From: Nocardiopsis sp. JB363
GTDB taxonomy: Bacteria > Actinomycetota > Actinomycetes > Streptosporangiales > Streptosporangiaceae
Assembly (NCBI RefSeq): GCF_900143625.1
Contig: NZ_FRFF01000064.1
Location: 1 to 64,000, forward strand
Reading direction: 5' to 3'
DNA length: 64,000 bases
How positions within the stretch are numbered: the first letter of the stretch is position 1; each line of letters opens with the position of its first letter. Made by a program: the position numbers and the translations under genes. The notes under the pieces were generated by a model. That model was not told the DNA's origin. It worked only from the letters and a program-made list of their open reading frames with translations, and made no database searches. Below, in pieces: positions 27,353 to 35,343 of this stretch.

Positions 27353-27946
27353 ATGCACCGAACCACCCTCACGGCCGGGTGCGCCGTACTCCTCCTCTCC
27401 CTGGCCGCCTGTTCCGGAGGGGACGGCGAAAGCGAAGAGGACGGTCTCAGCGCCGACATCGACGCCGCACCGGTCAGGGCCTTCGGCCCCGGCTGCGCGG
27501 ACTTCCCCGACACGGGCCCCGGAAGCCTCTCGACGATGGCCGGACAGCCCCTCTCCGTCGCCGTCGCCGACAATCCGTTGCTGAGCCGCCTGTCCACCTT
27601 GCTGGATCGGTCCGGGCTGGGACCCGACCTGGACTCGGCGGACGACATGACACTGTTCGCCCCCACCGACGACGCCTTCGACATGTATCCCGCCGAAGAG
27701 ATCCAGGACCTGATGGACGCCCCCGACGGACCGGCCCACCTCCTCGGTCACCACGTCGTTCTCGGCGAGTTCGGCAGCGCGGAACTGGACGGCGGTTCCT
27801 TCGACACCCTCAACGGCGACCGGGTCGGTACCACCGAGAGCGAAGGCGAGTACACGGTCGAGGGCTACGCCCCGGTGGTCTGCGCCGACGTGCACACCGC
27901 CAACGCCACCGTGCACGTGGTGGGCATGCTCCTCATCCCGTCCTGA
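27353..27946 (+). CDS. Fasciclin-domain lipoprotein (first copy)
   Basis: A 197-residue lipoprotein with lipobox SLAAC (Cys20) and one FAS1 domain, like mycobacterial MPT70/MPT83. Family motifs are DMTLFAPTDDAFD (H1 region) and LLGHHVVLGEF near the middle, ending in NATVHVVGMLLIPS (H2 region). FAS1 domains mediate adhesion to matrix or envelope partners. Two cysteines (GPGCADF and PVVCADV) match those of the second copy at 29811 and probably form a disulfide. SigK control is expected from the neighbourhood, but no clear SigK-type promoter was seen here. Confidence 0.9.
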   Translation: MHRTTLTAGCAVLLLSLAACSGGDGESEEDGLSADIDAAPVRAFGPGCADFPDTGPGSLSTMAGQPLSVAVADNPLLSRLSTLLDRSGLGPDLDSADDMTLFAPTDDAFDMYPAEEIQDLMDAPDGPAHLLGHHVVLGEFGSAELDGGSFDTLNGDRVGTTESEGEYTVEGYAPVVCADVHTANATVHVVGMLLIPS

Positions 27947-28065
27947 CGGACCACGTCGCGTTCCGGCACTCCACTCGGCGGACCGCGAAACCCACGTCGA
28001 CGGCGACGGGCTCGCGGTGGATCCGGGCGGTTCGAAAAAGAATCCCGAAAAAGTCGTCGACCGAC

Positions 28066-28092
28066 CCATCCAACCCCGCCTCGGCGCCGAAT
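28066..28092 (+). promoter_or_regulatory. SigK-type promoter for the molybdopterin oxidoreductase
   Basis: CCATCC (28066-28071) and CCGAAT (28087-28092), separated by 15 bp, match the -35 and -10 elements I recall for mycobacterial SigK promoters. Transcription starting about seven bases on would begin at 28099-28100, which is the GTG start codon itself, so the message would be leaderless. Confidence 0.7.
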
Positions 28093-28099
28093 ACCCGAC

Positions 28100-29719
28100 G
28101 TGACCACCAAGAAACGCGGGACACGACGCCCGCAACGCGACACCCGGCACCGCATGGTCGGGGCGGGCCTCGGCCTGCTCGTCGTCGGTGCGGCTCTCGG
28201 ATTCGGTGAACTCGTCGCCGGTCTGACACGTGCGACCTCACCGGTGGTCACGGTCGGCGACGCGCTCGTCGACAACAGCCCCTCGTTCCTCATGGAGTGG
28301 GCGATCTCGCTCTTCGGCACGGCGGACAAGGCCGTACTGATCACCGGGGTCGTGGTCGTCCTCGTCCTGGCCGGCGCGTTGCTCGGTGTCGTGTCACTGC
28401 GCCGCCCGGCCGTCGGGTACGCGGGACTGCTCCTGTTCACGGTGGTGGGGCTCGCCGCCGTGATCCTCCGCCGCGCCGACGACCCGGGGGCGGCCTCGGC
28501 CGTGGTCGTCGGCGGGGCGGCGGGCGCCGTGGCGCTGTGGCTCCTGCTGAGGAGCGCTCGCCCGGCCCTCGAAACCGGGGGAGAGAAAGGGGAGCCTCAG
28601 GCACCGTCGGAGGCGGAGGGTGGAACTTCCCCCGCACCGGGGCCGGACCGAGGACCGGGGAGACGCGGTTTCGTGCTCACCGCGGCCGGGGTCCTCGCCG
28701 CCGCCGGATCCGCCGGTGCCCTGGGGCGATTCCTTCCCTCTCTGACCGGCGGCGCCGGATCGCGGAGCGCACTGGCGCTTCCCGCGCCCGCCGAACCCCT
28801 GCCGGCGCTGCCTGCCGGCGTCGACCTCGGCGTTCCGGGGCTGGCGCCCTTCACCACCCCGAACCGGGACTTCTACCGGATCGACACCGCGCTCACCATC
28901 CCGCGCCTGGACTCCGAGCGATGGACCCTGCGCGTGCACGGTCTGGTGGACCGGCCCTTCGAGATCGACATGGACGAACTGCTGTCCCGCGAACTCGTCG
29001 AGACCGACACCACCCTGACCTGTGTGTCCAACCAGGTCGGCGGAGACCTGGTCGGCAACACCCGTTGGCTCGGGTTCCCCCTCGCCGACCTGCTGCGCGA
29101 AGCGGGGGTCCACGCCGACGCCGATCAGATCCTCAGTACGTCGCACGACGGTTGGACCTGCGGCACCCCCACCGAGGTGGTCATGGACGGGCGCGACGCC
29201 CTCCTCGCCGTGGGGATGGGCGGCGAACCGCTCCCCCACGTCAACGGCTACCCCGCGCGCATGGTGGTCCCCGGCCTGTACGGGTTCGTCAGCGCCACCA
29301 AGTGGGTCACCGAGATCAGGCTCACCCGTTTCGCGGACGACCAGGCCTACTGGGCACGGCGCGGGTGGGGCGTGCGCGCTCCGATCAAGACCATGTCCCG
29401 GATCGACGTGCCCTCTCCACTGGGTCGCGTGGACGCCGGCGAGGTCGTCCTGGCCGGGGTGGCCTGGGCCCAGCACCGCGGGATCGACGCCGTGGAAGTA
29501 CGCGTCGACGACGGCGACTGGTGGGAGGCGGACCTGGCCACCGTCCCCGGCATCGACACCTGGGTGCAGTGGGTGGCCGAGGTCGACGTCGATCCCGGCA
29601 TGCACTCGGTGGAGGTACGGGCCACCGACTCCACCGGCTTCACCCAACCGGCCGAACGGGTCGACCCGATCCCGGACGGGGCCACCGGGTGGCACCGGAT
29701 CCGCTTCACCGCCGGCTGA
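28100..29719 (+). CDS. Membrane-anchored molybdopterin oxidoreductase, sulfite-oxidase fold
   Basis: A 539-residue protein. About four membrane spans occupy residues 19-150, followed by an acidic linker, a Tat-like segment RRGFVLTAAGVLAAAG near 190-205, and the extracytoplasmic Moco domain from about 235. The Mo-ligand cysteine is in LTCVSNQVGG (about 307), with GYPARMVVPGLYG and KWVTEIRLT typical of the fold. A C-terminal dimerisation domain (VEVRVDDGDWWEA) closes it. It may act on methionine sulfoxide or sulfite-like substrates; sequence alone does not decide. GTG start, probably leaderless. It sits between two fasciclin genes. Confidence 0.9.
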   Translation: MTTKKRGTRRPQRDTRHRMVGAGLGLLVVGAALGFGELVAGLTRATSPVVTVGDALVDNSPSFLMEWAISLFGTADKAVLITGVVVVLVLAGALLGVVSLRRPAVGYAGLLLFTVVGLAAVILRRADDPGAASAVVVGGAAGAVALWLLLRSARPALETGGEKGEPQAPSEAEGGTSPAPGPDRGPGRRGFVLTAAGVLAAAGSAGALGRFLPSLTGGAGSRSALALPAPAEPLPALPAGVDLGVPGLAPFTTPNRDFYRIDTALTIPRLDSERWTLRVHGLVDRPFEIDMDELLSRELVETDTTLTCVSNQVGGDLVGNTRWLGFPLADLLREAGVHADADQILSTSHDGWTCGTPTEVVMDGRDALLAVGMGGEPLPHVNGYPARMVVPGLYGFVSATKWVTEIRLTRFADDQAYWARRGWGVRAPIKTMSRIDVPSPLGRVDAGEVVLAGVAWAQHRGIDAVEVRVDDGDWWEADLATVPGIDTWVQWVAEVDVDPGMHSVEVRATDSTGFTQPAERVDPIPDGATGWHRIRFTAG

Positions 29720-29810
29720 ACACCACAGACCTCACACGCGACAACAGTTCGACACAACCGCAGATAGTCACCACCCACAGATGTGACCAGAGGGAACAAA
29801 GGGAGAAGAG

Positions 29811-30476
29811 ATGAACACCGTGATCCGCAAGAACGCGCTCACCGCCACCGCTGCCGCCGCCGTGCTCGCCTTCGGTCTTTCGGCCTGCGGCGACATGGAC
29901 GGCGCGTCCGAGGAGAACCCGGAGATGGGCGACGCCGAGGAGACCACCGAGAACACCGACGGGATGGAGGAGGAGAGCACCGACGAGGGCATGGAGACCG
30001 CGGGCGAGAACTTCGGCCCGGGCTGCGCCGACGTGCCCGAAGAGGGTGACGGCAGCTTCGAGGGCATGGCCCAGGAACCGGTCGCCACCGCGGCTTCCAG
30101 CAACCCGCTCCTGTCCACCCTGGTCAGTGCCGTGGAGGAGGCCGACCTGGTCGACACGCTGAACTCCGCCGAGGACATCACCGTCTTCGCTCCCGCCAAC
30201 GACGCCTTCGAGGCGATCCCGCAGGAGGACCTGGACGCGCTGATGGCCGACCAGGAGCAGCTGACCGAGGTGCTGACCTACCACGTCGTCGAGGGCACCC
30301 ACACTCCCGAGGACCTGGCGGACGGCACGTTCACCTCGCTGCAGGGCGAGGACGTGACCACCAGCGGCTCCGGTGAGGAGTTCACCGTGAACGACGAGTC
30401 CCAGGTGGTGTGCGGAAACGTGCAGACCGCCAACGCCACCGTCTACATCGTCGACACCGTGCTGATGCCCTCCTGA
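29811..30476 (+). CDS. Fasciclin-domain lipoprotein (second copy)
   Basis: A 221-residue lipoprotein with lipobox GLSAC (Cys26), a very acidic linker of about 35 residues, then one FAS1 domain with ITVFAPANDAFEAIP, LTYHVVEGTH and NATVYIVDTVLMPS. It is clearly paralogous to the gene at 27353, sharing FGPGCAD, SNPLLSTL and the C-terminal VVCGNVQTANATV block. GGGAGAAGAG precedes the ATG. Its position just upstream of sigK-rskA parallels the MPT70/MPT83 regulon of M. tuberculosis. Confidence 0.92.
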   Translation: MNTVIRKNALTATAAAAVLAFGLSACGDMDGASEENPEMGDAEETTENTDGMEEESTDEGMETAGENFGPGCADVPEEGDGSFEGMAQEPVATAASSNPLLSTLVSAVEEADLVDTLNSAEDITVFAPANDAFEAIPQEDLDALMADQEQLTEVLTYHVVEGTHTPEDLADGTFTSLQGEDVTTSGSGEEFTVNDESQVVCGNVQTANATVYIVDTVLMPS

Positions 30477-30587
30477 TGAGAGGGTGAACCGAGCCCCCGG
30501 GCGGTCCGAACTTCGTGGACGGGCCGTCCGGGACCACGCACCGCATCGGAACCGCACGACCACGTTTCCCCCACGGGAAGGCCGTAG

Positions 30588-31178
30588 ATGGACAGGGCAG
30601 CGACGGCACCGCAGGAGGCCTCACCAGAGGGTCCTCCCGGGCTGGAGGAGCTACTGCGTCGTGTGGCGCGCGGCGAGGAGCAGGCGTTCAACAGGGTGTA
30701 CGACCTGATCGGTCCGACCGTGTACGGGCTGGTCCGGCGCGTCCTGCGTGATCCCGCCCAGTCGGAGGAAGTCGCCCAGGAGGTGCTGGTCGAGGTGTGG
30801 CGCAGCGCCTGTCGTTACGATCCGCGCCGGGGAAGCCCCCAGGCCTGGGTGATGACGTTGGCGCACCGCAGGGCGGTGGACCGGGTGCGTTCGGAACAGG
30901 CGGCCACCGACCGGGAGTCCCGAGCGGCGGCGGCCGACACCGAACGCCCCTATGACGAGGTGGCCGAGAAGGCCACGGACCGACTCGAACGCGAACGTGT
31001 CCGGCGATGTCTGGAGAACCTCACCGAGGTCCAGGAGCAGTCGGTGCGCCTCGCCTTCTACGGCGGCTACACCTACCGTGATGTGGCCCGTCTGTTGTCG
31101 ACGCCCCTGGGCACGATCAAGACCAGGATGCGCGACGGACTCATTCGACTCAGGGACTGTTTGGGGGTGGAGTGGTGA
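30588..31178 (+). CDS. sigK: ECF RNA polymerase sigma factor SigK
   Basis: A 196-residue group 4 sigma factor. Region 2 spans about 25-95 (YDLIGPTVYGLVRRVL, EEVAQEVLVEVWR) and region 4 about 130-190 (LTEVQEQSVRLAFYGGYTYRDVARLL, GTIKTRMRDGLIRLRD). Sequence and partner identify the SigK group of actinobacteria. In mycobacteria SigK drives fasciclin-type secreted antigens, which are also present here. It overlaps rskA, so the sigma and anti-sigma factors are co-translated. Confidence 0.92.
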   Translation: MDRAATAPQEASPEGPPGLEELLRRVARGEEQAFNRVYDLIGPTVYGLVRRVLRDPAQSEEVAQEVLVEVWRSACRYDPRRGSPQAWVMTLAHRRAVDRVRSEQAATDRESRAAAADTERPYDEVAEKATDRLERERVRRCLENLTEVQEQSVRLAFYGGYTYRDVARLLSTPLGTIKTRMRDGLIRLRDCLGVEW

Positions 31179-31915
31179 GAAGGTCGCTCAGCCCGGACTT
31201 GCACACACTGACCGGCGCCTACGCGTTGAACGCCCTCACCCCGAGCGAGAGCGTGCGCTTCGAGGACCACTTGGCCGACTGCGACTCCTGTGTACAGGAG
31301 GTGCGGGGTTTCGCCGAGACCTCCGCGCGGTTGGCCGCCACGGCCGCCGAGACACCGCCGGCGGAGCTTCGGGCGAAAGTGCTGGAGGAGGTCGCCAGGA
31401 CCCGCCAGCTCGCCCCCGCCCCCGAGCGCCTGCCCGAGCCCCGCCGCCGCGGACTTCCCTGGACGCTGGGTCTGGTGTTGGCCGCCTGTCTGGCGGCGAT
31501 CATCGCCCTGGGAGCGGTGGTGCTCGACCAACGCGGCCAAGTGGACGAGCTGCGCACCAACGAACAGCAGATCGCCGCAGTGCTGGCCGCACCGGACGCC
31601 GTCACCACCAGCGCCGAGCCCATGGAGGACGTGAGCGTGACGGTGGTGCACTCCGAGAGCCTGGGTGACCTGGTGTTCAGCGCGCACGGCCTGGAGGACC
31701 TGCACGACGAGGACTATCAGCTGTGGTTGACCCGCCCGGACGGGTCGGTCTACTCGGCCGGTCTGCTCGCCGTCGCCGAGGAGGGTTTCGTCCTCCCGGT
31801 CCTGGCCACACCACAGGACGGGGAGACCGACGGCGTCGCCGTCACCGTCGAACCCGAGGGCGGGTCCGACCAGCCCACCTCCGACCCGGTGATGGCCATG
31901 CCGGTCACCGGCTGA
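31172..31915 (+). CDS. rskA: Anti-sigma-K factor RskA
   Basis: A 247-residue membrane-bound anti-sigma factor. The cytoplasmic zinc-binding anti-sigma motif H-x3-C-x2-C is at His33, Cys37 and Cys40; a single membrane span lies at about 95-118; and the extracytoplasmic RskA domain has the motif YQLWLTRPDGSV. It is expected to hold SigK at the membrane until cleaved in response to an envelope or redox signal. The start is GTG at 31172 or the next GTG at 31175, overlapping the sigK stop. A bidirectional terminator follows. Confidence 0.92.
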   Translation: MVRRSLSPDLHTLTGAYALNALTPSESVRFEDHLADCDSCVQEVRGFAETSARLAATAAETPPAELRAKVLEEVARTRQLAPAPERLPEPRRRGLPWTLGLVLAACLAAIIALGAVVLDQRGQVDELRTNEQQIAAVLAAPDAVTTSAEPMEDVSVTVVHSESLGDLVFSAHGLEDLHDEDYQLWLTRPDGSVYSAGLLAVAEEGFVLPVLATPQDGETDGVAVTVEPEGGSDQPTSDPVMAMPVTG

Positions 31916-31937
31916 CCGGCGCCCACGACCCCAAGCG

Positions 31938-31971
31938 CTCCGTGGCCCCACACGACCGAGGGGCCACGGAG
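31938..31971. terminator. Bidirectional terminator between rskA and the MFS gene
   Basis: A 12-bp perfect stem, CTCCGTGGCCCC (31938-31949) with GGGGCCACGGAG (31960-31971), and a 10-base loop, between convergent genes. Confidence 0.88.
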
Positions 31972-32005
31972 ATCGGCGCGCGTTCGGAGCGACGGGGGCG
32001 GGGTC

Positions 32006-33292
32006 TCAAAGGACGGCGACCTCCTCCGGGCGAGGCAGGGCCCGCAGGGTCGGTCCGAGGGTGAGCAACGCCGCCGGCACGGACACCACCGCCATCATCA
32101 GGAACACCGGAACCGGGCCGGCGAGGTCGAAGACGACCCCTACCCCGACGATGCCGATCGGCTGGGACAGCAGCGCCATGAACGTCACCGCGCCCAGGGC
32201 CCGCCCCTGGTAGCGGTCGGGGACCGTGGCGGACACGTAGCCGAAGAAGACCGCGTTGACGCAGGGGACCGCGGCGAAGACGAACGCCACGATCACCCCC
32301 AGCGGGAGCACCCCGGGCGTGAACGCCAGGACGAGCGCGCAGACCGGCGCGGCCCACGCGGCGAAGAGGAAGATCCGTGAGGGGGACACGGCGCGCACCA
32401 CCGGCCCGGCGACCAACGCTCCGGCCAGCCCGCCCATCCCGGCCAGCGACACGGTCACGCCGACCAGCAGGTCGGAGGCTCCGCGTTCGTTCGCGGTGGC
32501 GATGATCGCGAGGAACACGCCCGTCTGGGTGAAGGCGATGTTGAACCCGACGATCCAACACATCATCGGCCGCAGGATCGGGTGCCGGGCCAGGAGGACG
32601 AACCCGGTGACGGTGCCGCGCAGACTCCACGGTTCCCCTTCGGCACGCCGGGGGGCCTGCATGGGTCGGCGGATGCGCAGGAGCAGCGCGGTGGACAGCA
32701 GGTAGCAGATCGCCTCGGCGAGGAACGGGAAGGCGCGGCCCAGGCCGAACAGCGAGCCGGCGAGGGGCGCACCGAGCGCGGTGGTGCTGAAGAAGCGGAT
32801 CTGGTTCTGTGCCGACGCACTGGCGATCTGCGAGGGCGGGACGAGCTGTTTGATCGCCGCCATGGCCACCGGGTTGGAGATGCCCATGAGGGCGGCGGAG
32901 GTGACCGCCACCCCGATGATGAGCGGCACGTCGGCCTCGCCGTTGAGCAGTATCGCGGTGAAGCCGACGAGGAGCAGCAGCCGACCGAGGTCGCAGACGA
33001 GCAGGATGGTGCGCCGGTTGACGTGGTCGGCGAGGACTCCTCCGACCACGGCCGTGATCATGGTGGTGGCGACCTGCGCGGCGCCGATGATGCCCGCCTG
33101 GGACGCGGACCCGACCAGCAGGAGGATCAGGAGGGGGTAGGCGACCTCACCGCTCTCCTTCCCCAACCCCGCGAAGAAACGGCCGGCCCACAGGGCTTGG
33201 AAATCCTGGTTGCGGAGGAGCGGAGCGGTCCCCGGCTCCCCGTTCCCCGGTCGTTCCGGGGGTAGGTACGGCTGTGGCCGTTCTATGGCCAT
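32006..33292 (-). CDS. MFS transporter
   Basis: A 428-residue major facilitator with 10-12 predicted spans. The N-terminal half begins FQALWAGRFFAGLGKESGEVAYPLLIL; the loop 2-3 motif appears as GGVLADHVNRRTILL. It belongs to the MFS_3/enterobactin-exporter-like group that often exports siderophores or drugs. A siderophore-interacting protein gene lies upstream on the same strand, about 390 bp away, which makes a siderophore or drug substrate plausible but unproven. A second MFS gene in the window (35344) is from a different subfamily. Confidence 0.88.
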   Translation of the reverse strand: MAIERPQPYLPPERPGNGEPGTAPLLRNQDFQALWAGRFFAGLGKESGEVAYPLLILLLVGSASQAGIIGAAQVATTMITAVVGGVLADHVNRRTILLVCDLGRLLLLVGFTAILLNGEADVPLIIGVAVTSAALMGISNPVAMAAIKQLVPPSQIASASAQNQIRFFSTTALGAPLAGSLFGLGRAFPFLAEAICYLLSTALLLRIRRPMQAPRRAEGEPWSLRGTVTGFVLLARHPILRPMMCWIVGFNIAFTQTGVFLAIIATANERGASDLLVGVTVSLAGMGGLAGALVAGPVVRAVSPSRIFLFAAWAAPVCALVLAFTPGVLPLGVIVAFVFAAVPCVNAVFFGYVSATVPDRYQGRALGAVTFMALLSQPIGIVGVGVVFDLAGPVPVFLMMAVVSVPAALLTLGPTLRALPRPEEVAVL

Positions 33293-33680
33293 GGTATGCG
33301 ACTTCCCGTGGTGTGCCCGCGGGGATCCGGGTGTCCCGACCCACCGCCGGCGTGCTGAACCGTGGTCCCCTTCCGGGGCGGGGACCGTCAGGGAGGGAAT
33401 TCGGGGTACGCGAAATAAGGGTGTACGGGGAGTGGGATGCTCATGTCGCCATTATGCGCCTGCTGTAGGCGTTGGCGAGCTTCTGAGGCTGTATGTGACG
33501 ATTATCCATGAAAGTGGCCACTATTGGCCGTTTATGCACGTGCATGCGCCTGTGCGCCCTGGGCCTTTCGTCCTGGAAAGAAAGGGACTCAGGTCATCTC
33601 CTGGGATGGGCGTGACGTTTTCGAGTGGCCGTCCACCGCCGTTTTCCTTTCTCGCCCCTGACCGCCGACCGGGAACGAAT
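33293..33680. other. Intergenic stretch with palindromes
   Basis: No gene seen in 388 bp between the two minus-strand genes. The part from about 33400 to 33560 is clearly less GC-rich and holds a 12-bp perfect palindrome ATGCACGTGCAT (33534-33545) and GGCCA-CTAT-TGGCC (33516-33529). It probably contains the MFS promoter and an unidentified operator. Confidence 0.5.
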
Positions 33681-34454
33681 TCAGTGGTGCAGACCCTTCT
33701 TGCCCGGGGTCCAGAAGGCCTTGACCAGGACCGCTTCCCGAGGCCATCCGCGTTCCTCGACCAGGTGGGTTCGTACCCTCTGCCCACTGCGGGCCTCACC
33801 GGCGACGTAGGCGTGCCCGGGTTCCTCGGGCAGATCCAGGTCAGCGACCGCCGTGGCCAGGAGGTCGGAATCCACGGCGGAGGCGCCCTCACGGTGGACA
33901 CGGATCACTCGCCCCAGCCCCTCGATCGGGACGTCGTCGTCGGGGCATTCGCTCTCCAGCACGCCGAAGGTGCGGGCGTCGGGGCCCAGCGCGGACAGCA
34001 GCGGGGCGAAGGAGCAGGCTCCGGTTTCTTCGCCGACGAACAGGTGGTAGGGCGCTTCGGGGTACGGCTCGGACCGCCCCTGAGGCCCCCACAGGCGCAC
34101 CGGGGATCCGACCTCGACGGTACGCGCCCAGGTCAGGCCGATGCCGTCCCCGTCGTAGAGGTGGGCCCACAGTTCGAACTCCGCCCGTTCCGGCGCGTGG
34201 TCGCGGACCGTGTACGTGCGCAGGGTCTCTCCGGGCCGCAGGATTCCGTGGAGGGAGAGGGGATCCATGATCTCGACGCGTACGTGCTGTCCGGGGACGT
34301 AGGCGCGTTCGGTGAACTCCTTCGAGTGAATCCGGATCCGCCGCAGCGATGCCGTGACCATGTCCACCTCGGTGACGATCCCTTCGGATCGGTACTGCCC
34401 GAAGCGGTTCACCAGGGGGTTGGCCGACTTCCGCCGAACTCCTTCGTTCGCCAT
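33681..34454 (-). CDS. Siderophore-interacting protein (FAD-dependent ferric reductase)
   Basis: A 257-residue SIP-family flavoprotein that reduces ferric siderophores to release iron in the cytoplasm. The FAD-binding domain shows YVPGQHVRVEI and the flavin motif LRTYTVRDH; the C-terminal NAD(P)H-binding domain shows LFVGEETGACSFAPLL, and the SIP signature is at the end (REAVLVKAFWTPGKKGLHH). It lies 98 bp downstream of a TetR gene with a 17-bp palindrome between them, so it is probably repressed by that regulator. Usual family length. Confidence 0.9.
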   Translation of the reverse strand: MANEGVRRKSANPLVNRFGQYRSEGIVTEVDMVTASLRRIRIHSKEFTERAYVPGQHVRVEIMDPLSLHGILRPGETLRTYTVRDHAPERAEFELWAHLYDGDGIGLTWARTVEVGSPVRLWGPQGRSEPYPEAPYHLFVGEETGACSFAPLLSALGPDARTFGVLESECPDDDVPIEGLGRVIRVHREGASAVDSDLLATAVADLDLPEEPGHAYVAGEARSGQRVRTHLVEERGWPREAVLVKAFWTPGKKGLHH

Positions 34455-34485
34455 GACTCACTCCTTGGATAGTGGCTCTTGCTTT

Positions 34486-34502
34486 AGTTAGAGCCTCTAA
34501 CT
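34486..34502. promoter_or_regulatory. TetR-type operator
   Basis: AGTTAGAG-C-CTCTAACT is a perfect 17-bp palindrome with one central base, 31 bp upstream of the siderophore-interacting protein start. It is the only strong palindrome in the gap after the TetR gene and is notably AT-rich, as expected for a TetR operator overlapping a promoter. Confidence 0.75.
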
Positions 34503-34552
34503 CAATAGGTGCGAACCTCGGGTTGTCAAGGGTTGCGGAGGGCCGCGAACGA

Positions 34553-35275
34553 TCAACCGGAAGGAGGTGTGTACTCCAGTCCCAAGGAATCACAGACCTC
34601 GCGCAGGCACTCCTCGAAGAGCGGCCCCACGTCCGAGTAGGCGAAGTCCAACTGGTGCAGGACCTCCATGCACAACAGTCCGTAGAGCCGGGTCCAGGTC
34701 GACAGGAACACGTGTGCGGCCTCCGGTGGAAGGACCCCGTCGATCCTCGCCGAGTAGGCACTCAACTGCTTCCCAAGGGCGGGATCCAGCCGGCCGGGCC
34801 CTGGTGTCGGGAACCCGGACCCCTCCCACAGGTCGACGAACTCCCCGAGGAAGACCTTCTCGAACCCGTCACCGGCCTGGAACCGGGGCGATTCCTCCCG
34901 ACGCGGGTCGCGCGAGATCCGCGACGGCCGGGCGAAGGTCCACTCGAACTCGGCCGGATGCGCGACCGCCCACCCGCGCATCGCCCGGCACATCGCCAGG
35001 AGACGAACGCTCGTGTCCTCGCCGGGTCGGGTGTCGCGGGCCGCGATGATCACCCCGGTCAGCTCCCGGAAGAAGTCGATGGTGATCGCCTCGACCAATT
35101 CCTCGTGCCCGGTGAAGTACCGATAGAGCGCGGGGCCGCTCATGCCCATCTCCCGGGCGACGGCGTTCACCGTGACCGCGGCGGTGCCACGCTCCACGAG
35201 CAGACGGCGGGCCACCTCCCGAGCCTCCGCCATGGTGGCCGCCCGCAGCCGCGCCCGCCGCACAGGTGCGGTCAT
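34553..35275 (-). CDS. TetR-family transcriptional regulator
   Basis: A 240-residue repressor. The N-terminal helix-turn-helix is MTAPVRRARLRAATMAEAREVARRLL in outline, with the recognition region VNAVAREMGMSGPALYRYFTGHEEL at about 37-61. The ligand-binding half is of the WHG/TetR_C group (FEWTFARPS, LFEECLREV). It precedes the siderophore-interacting protein gene in the same direction and is separated from it by the palindrome at 34486, so it probably represses that gene and perhaps itself. Confidence 0.9.
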   Translation of the reverse strand: MTAPVRRARLRAATMAEAREVARRLLVERGTAAVTVNAVAREMGMSGPALYRYFTGHEELVEAITIDFFRELTGVIIAARDTRPGEDTSVRLLAMCRAMRGWAVAHPAEFEWTFARPSRISRDPRREESPRFQAGDGFEKVFLGEFVDLWEGSGFPTPGPGRLDPALGKQLSAYSARIDGVLPPEAAHVFLSTWTRLYGLLCMEVLHQLDFAYSDVGPLFEECLREVCDSLGLEYTPPSG

Positions 35276-35343
35276 CGCTCCCCCTCACACACCATGGCCG
35301 TTTCCGATCCACAGCGTAGTGTCCGGGCGGGCGCGCCGACCGA

